DNA of 39,063 nucleotides from Hysterium pulicare CBS 123377 (Eukaryota; Ascomycota; Dothideomycetes; Hysteriales; Hysteriaceae): NCBI GenBank assembly GCA_000467715.1, contig AJFK01000208.1, positions 1 to 39,063 of the forward strand, read 5' to 3'. Shown piece by piece: positions 35,846 to 39,063 of this stretch (position 1 is its first letter; each line of letters starts with the position of its first letter). The notes under the pieces were generated by a model. It saw only the letters and a program-made list of their open reading frames with translations, ran no database searches and was not told where the DNA came from. The position numbers and the translations under genes were made by a program.

Positions 35846-36711
35846 TCTCACCACAGTATCTCATCCCGGATGATGGTTGTGAGGTGCGATCAAGGCGATG
35901 GCGATCTTCACCTTTCAGCCTCAGCTTCATGGGCGCCTACAGCCGCGTGGCTTAGGAGGCCGCACATGGGTTGACCAATCGTGCCCACAACCTCATATTC
36001 ACGCCCTGACATGCTGCAATTTTATTCACATTGATTTAATATTTGAAGCATTCTTTTAATAAGCATGATGGAATGAAGATATTTGATGTGAGCATGATGG
36101 CGAATGATCCGAATGGGAGCCGTCAAGAAATCACCTAAGCCTAATCGGGACTAGCTTTGTTTAAGATAGCTGCAAAGCATCATAAGGGATGGGCATGAAA
36201 ACCTCCTTTGCTTCCTCCACTTTTTCAATCATCACGGCAAAGACAAAGCAAGTCTGATATGATGCAAAATGACTCATTTGGGCCAACCCCTTTTCGTTCA
36301 ATGCCCCTCTTCATCTTCTTCGTCTTCTTGCATTAGACATTCTTGGCAAGATATGACTCCTCCAGCTGAGAGCTATACTGCACAACCCACACGGCCTTAG
36401 GACAAGCCCCCCGGATTAGGAAGTCCACGTTACGATATAGTCAATTCGCGATCTTCATGCTGTGCATCGTGCTACAGATCCAATTGTATAAAGTCCTACA
36501 CTCCCCACTTCCTCGAACCTTTCATTAATTCCAGAATTGTTTCTCCCTACTCCTCGTCACTTTGCTTTCAATATCGCCGGTTTCTCAAATATTGTATCTG
36601 TCATTTCATATTGTCAACATCCTATACCCCTCTGCCCTTCTAAAACCTTTGAAGGATTTCATGATACCACACCGATCTCACCTCCAAAACCCTCAATCCA
36701 CACAAATCAAA
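35846..36711. promoter_or_regulatory. 866-base gap with divergent promoters
   Basis: The multidomain zinc-finger gene (-) and the phosphotransferase gene (+) diverge from here. TATAAA at 36487-36492 is followed by a pyrimidine-rich tract (CTACACTCCCCACTTCCTCG), a likely core promoter of the phosphotransferase. A short CT-rich run (CTTCATCTTCTTCGTCTTCT) lies near 36310-36330. AGCATGATGG occurs twice near 36062 and 36092. Confidence 0.4.
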
Positions 36712-37941
36712 ATGCCCTCCCCAATAACCACCACCGAAGAACTCTCCACCTACCTCACCTCCCACTCCATCCCCTTCACAAGCATAACTCTTCTAACAGG
36801 CGGTACGGCAAACTTCGTCTACCGCGTCACTCTTCTCCCTTTCTCATCCACCTCCTCCACCTTTTCTAATGCTCACCCCAAAACCCTCATCTACAAACAC
36901 GCCGCCCCCTTCCTCGCCTCCAACACCTCCTTTCCCTTCCCCCCGCTCCGCATGGACTACGAATCCCGCCTCCTCCAAAAGATCCCCCGCATACTATCTA
37001 CCCACCCCCTCCTCCCATCCTCTCCAGTAAACCCGGTAACATGGCACGCCTACGACGCCCCCCAAAAACTCCTCACAATCTCCGACGGCGGGTCTCGAAA
37101 CCTAAAGTCCGCATATCCAGACCCCCAGCTCGATATCCCTAGTATCGGGACGGAAATTGGGAAATGGATCGCGGCGCTGCATCTCTCTACTGCGAGGACA
37201 TCGATGAGATTAAAGGGGGATGAGGATGAGGATGAGGAAGAAGGAGGGGACTTGGGGAATAACCCCGTCGCAGTGGCAATCTACCGCCACGCCTACGTAA
37301 ACCTCTCCACCGCTCTCGGCTCATACAACCAAGACCCCGCCTTCGGCCGCCATATCAACGACGAATTCGGCTCCAAGCTAGCGACCGACAACATCTGTAT
37401 CTGTCACGGGGACTTCTGGCCCGGCAATGTGCTTGTTCGAACCGCTGCCGAGGGGTCCGCAGCCGGGCTGGGTGAAGGAGAAGGAAAAGGAAAAGGAAAA
37501 GGAAAAGAGCTTCCAGACTTAACGATCATAGACTGGGAAATGTCCCGGCGCGGGCACCCCGCTCTCGACATCGCTCAGTTCGCCGCTGAAGCGTATCTCC
37601 TCGATCGCTTTCACAATCAACGCGGGCTCCGGGTTTCGTTTCTTAACTCTTATTTCGGCTCTATCGCCTCACCCTCAGTACACCCCCATGCATCTGAAGC
37701 AGGGATAGAGGTTGATAGGCAGTGGATTAAACGACTAGCTATCCACTGGGGCACGCATATTGCGTTCTGGCCTACGAGGGTTCAATGGGGGAGTGAGGTC
37801 GAGACAGAGGAGTTGGTTGCATTGGGTGTTCAGGTCTTGAAAGCGGCCGTTGAGGAGCGGTGGGGGGACTTGGAGGGATGTGAGTTGCTTGAGGGGGTTG
37901 AGGGGGTTGAGGGGTTGGGGAGGATTCTTGGGGGTGGGTGA
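36712..37941 (+). CDS. APH/choline-kinase-like phosphotransferase family protein
   Basis: An uninterrupted 409-residue protein with the protein-kinase-like APH fold. LLTGGTANFVYRV near residue 25 is the nucleotide-binding loop and strand. ICHGDFWPGNVLV near 240 carries the catalytic Asp and following Asn, and LTIIDWEMSRRGHPALDIAQ near 275 the metal-binding Asp. Family members phosphorylate small molecules such as choline, ethanolamine, sugars or aminoglycosides; the substrate here is unknown. I chose the ATG at 36712 (context ATCAAAATG); the frame is open upstream to 36562, and 36661 is another possible ATG. Two low-complexity inserts, an acidic one (DEDEDEEEGG) and a Gly/Lys one (GEGEGKGKGKGK, hexanucleotide repeat at about 37477-37507), lie in loops. 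The 3' end is a G-rich repeat encoding EGVEGVEG. Confidence 0.88.
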   Translation: MPSPITTTEELSTYLTSHSIPFTSITLLTGGTANFVYRVTLLPFSSTSSTFSNAHPKTLIYKHAAPFLASNTSFPFPPLRMDYESRLLQKIPRILSTHPLLPSSPVNPVTWHAYDAPQKLLTISDGGSRNLKSAYPDPQLDIPSIGTEIGKWIAALHLSTARTSMRLKGDEDEDEEEGGDLGNNPVAVAIYRHAYVNLSTALGSYNQDPAFGRHINDEFGSKLATDNICICHGDFWPGNVLVRTAAEGSAAGLGEGEGKGKGKGKELPDLTIIDWEMSRRGHPALDIAQFAAEAYLLDRFHNQRGLRVSFLNSYFGSIASPSVHPHASEAGIEVDRQWIKRLAIHWGTHIAFWPTRVQWGSEVETEELVALGVQVLKAAVEERWGDLEGCELLEGVEGVEGLGRILGGG

Positions 37942-38333
37942 ATAAGTGGGGGATAAGTGGATAGCAGGGTACTGAAACGATGGCATAGAGACTCTGAAGT
38001 AGGTGGTATAGGGTTTAGATGGTAATGCGTCCCGGCATGCCGTGAGATACAGGAAAAGGTCTAGATGGCTAGGAGACTGCATCCAGGAGATGCCTCGTAA
38101 GATTCTATATACGAGGTTTTCGAGGCCTTTTGGCTGCTGTAGAATTGTTTACAATATAACATATACACCTCCAGCCCTTATATACAAGAATCGTCCAAAG
38201 CCTCTTTCGGCTATTTCCGAATTACATTCACCCTCCAATATATACATACCCGTCTCCACCCTGAATTCTCGCCCTTATACCCAATTCGCTTCCACATGCT
38301 CGTATCACCATCCACGTCTCCAACCCAGTCTCT
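37942..38333. other. 392-base gap between converging genes
   Basis: The 3' ends of the phosphotransferase (+) and the dehydratase-like gene (-) face each other here. No gene or RNA is seen; both 3' UTRs should lie here. Confidence 0.5.
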
Positions 38334-39063
38334 TCATCTCTCAAACGGAGTCCCAGAACTCGCTTTTCCAATATCCCTCCTCCTCACCTTCCGTATCTCA
38401 CCCTTATCTTCACTATTCCCATCCCCCTCTCCAACTCCCTTCCCATCTCCCCCCACAACCTCCTCCTCCGCCTCCTCCCTCTCCCCCCTCCCCACCGTCT
38501 TCGCAACCCCCCTAACACAAACCCCCCCCTGCTTATTCTCAATCCAAAGCACCCACCCCCTCCCCTCCTTCCTCTTCAAACAAAGTTTCATAGGCTCATT
38601 ACAATAAAGCGGCGCCACATTCCTATAGTCAATCTTAAAGATCTCCTGACCCTCACCACCCGCCTCCGTCTTCAAGTATTCGCGGAGGAAGGTGAGGAGG
38701 AGGGTGAGGGAAAGGGGACCGTGGACGAGGAGGTTGCGGTGGCCTTCGGTGTTCTGGGTGTAGGAGGGGTCGAGGTGGATGCTGTGGGCGTTGAAGGTTA
38801 GGGCTGAGTAGCGGAAGAGGAGGGAGGGGGTGGGTGTTAGGGTGTGGGAGAAGTCGGGGGTGTCTTGGGCTGTTTGTTACATATTAGCGAGACTTCTTAC
38901 CAAGAAAAAGCACCATTTCTAAGGGTCCAGGAGGGAGGGAGGGAAGAAAGTAACATATATAACCACTCACGCTTGACAAACTTCCCCGGCTCATCCTTCC
39001 TCTCCCTCAACTCCCTCAACTCCTCCGCGCTCCGCTCAAGCATAAACACAATATTCCTCGTCT
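38334..39063 (-). CDS. MaoC/HotDog dehydratase-like protein, partial (5' end outside the window)
   Basis: Two exons are in the window: 39063..38971 (open at the edge) and 38869..38334, joined across a 101-nt intron (GTGAGT donor, CTAAT branch, CAG acceptor, phase 1). The protein reads LLFRYSALTFNAHSIHLD and LLVHGPLSLTLLL, then IDYRNVAPLYCNEPMKLCL, the order seen in HotDog-fold FAS1/HTD2-like 3-hydroxyacyl-thioester dehydratases and mesaconyl-CoA hydratase-like proteins. The AHSIHLD segment is the hydratase motif with the catalytic His region. Such proteins act on acyl thioesters in mitochondria or peroxisomes; the exact substrate is unknown. The C-terminus has an odd Glu/Gly-rich low-complexity insert (about 35 residues, e.g. 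REEAEEEVVGGDGKG) just before a basic tail and TGA at 38336-38334. Confidence 0.82.

Noticed and set aside
38042-38607. Plus-strand Pro/Ser-rich frames
   Set aside because: They are antisense shadows of the dehydratase-like gene caused by its purine-rich coding strand.
1-39063. tRNA or rRNA genes, and complete transposons
   Set aside because: I looked for clover-leaf arms, rRNA-like blocks, transposase motifs and terminal repeats by eye and found none I could support.

Overview
The window is nuclear DNA of a filamentous ascomycete (Pezizomycotina); I cannot place it more narrowly. The evidence is genes broken by many short introns (mostly 47-62 nt) with GTRNGY donors, CTAAC/CTGAC branch points and YAG acceptors, plus fungus-specific families: HET domain, LysM secreted protein, GPI-anchored Cys-rich protein, DUF6536 membrane protein, and a Zn2Cys6/C2H2 multidomain protein.

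Layout. 1-1.6 kb: degenerate remnant of a DUF6536-type membrane protein gene (+). 2.2-24.2 kb: the centre of interest, a three-gene toxin-complex (Tc) island. It holds a TcB-TcC fusion gene (-, 2243..10037, 3 exons), a TcA gene (+, 12195..20678, 2 exons) and a 9-exon gene (+, 21303..24184) whose product resembles P47/OrfX-type TULIP proteins. The two Tc genes diverge from a 2.1-kb gap. 25.3-26.6 kb: GPI-anchored Cys-rich surface protein (+). 27.7-28.9 kb: HET-domain gene (-). 30.0-30.6 kb: LysM-type secreted protein (+). 31.05-31.6 kb: nonsense-mutated and frameshifted HET remnant (+). 31.9-35.8 kb: 8-exon gene (-) with an NLR-like N-terminal helical region, a ubiquitin-like domain, C2H2 fingers and a Zn2Cys6 cluster whose coding is split by an intron. 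36.7-37.9 kb: APH-type phosphotransferase (+). 38.3 kb to the window end: partial MaoC/HotDog dehydratase-like gene (-).

How the genes may work together. In bacteria TcA forms the pentameric receptor-binding and translocation channel, and TcB plus TcC form a closed RHS shell that carries the C-terminal effector. All these parts are present here in fungal form: intact reading frames once introns are removed, with the shell and effector on one polypeptide. Two points deserve attention. Both introns of the TcB-TcC gene lie in or at the edge of the effector module, while the whole 6.7-kb shell exon has none. The apparent split of TcA is a 48-nt intron carrying an in-frame TGA, not two genes. A P47/TULIP-like gene directly downstream of TcA recalls bacterial gene sets in which orfX-p47 genes accompany toxin genes. 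No toxin-island product has a visible signal peptide. The rest is accessory-type fungal DNA (HET genes, pseudogenes, surface and secreted proteins) that passes into more ordinary metabolic genes at the right end, whose coding strands switch from C-rich to G-rich within the gene; the Tc genes do not show this switch.
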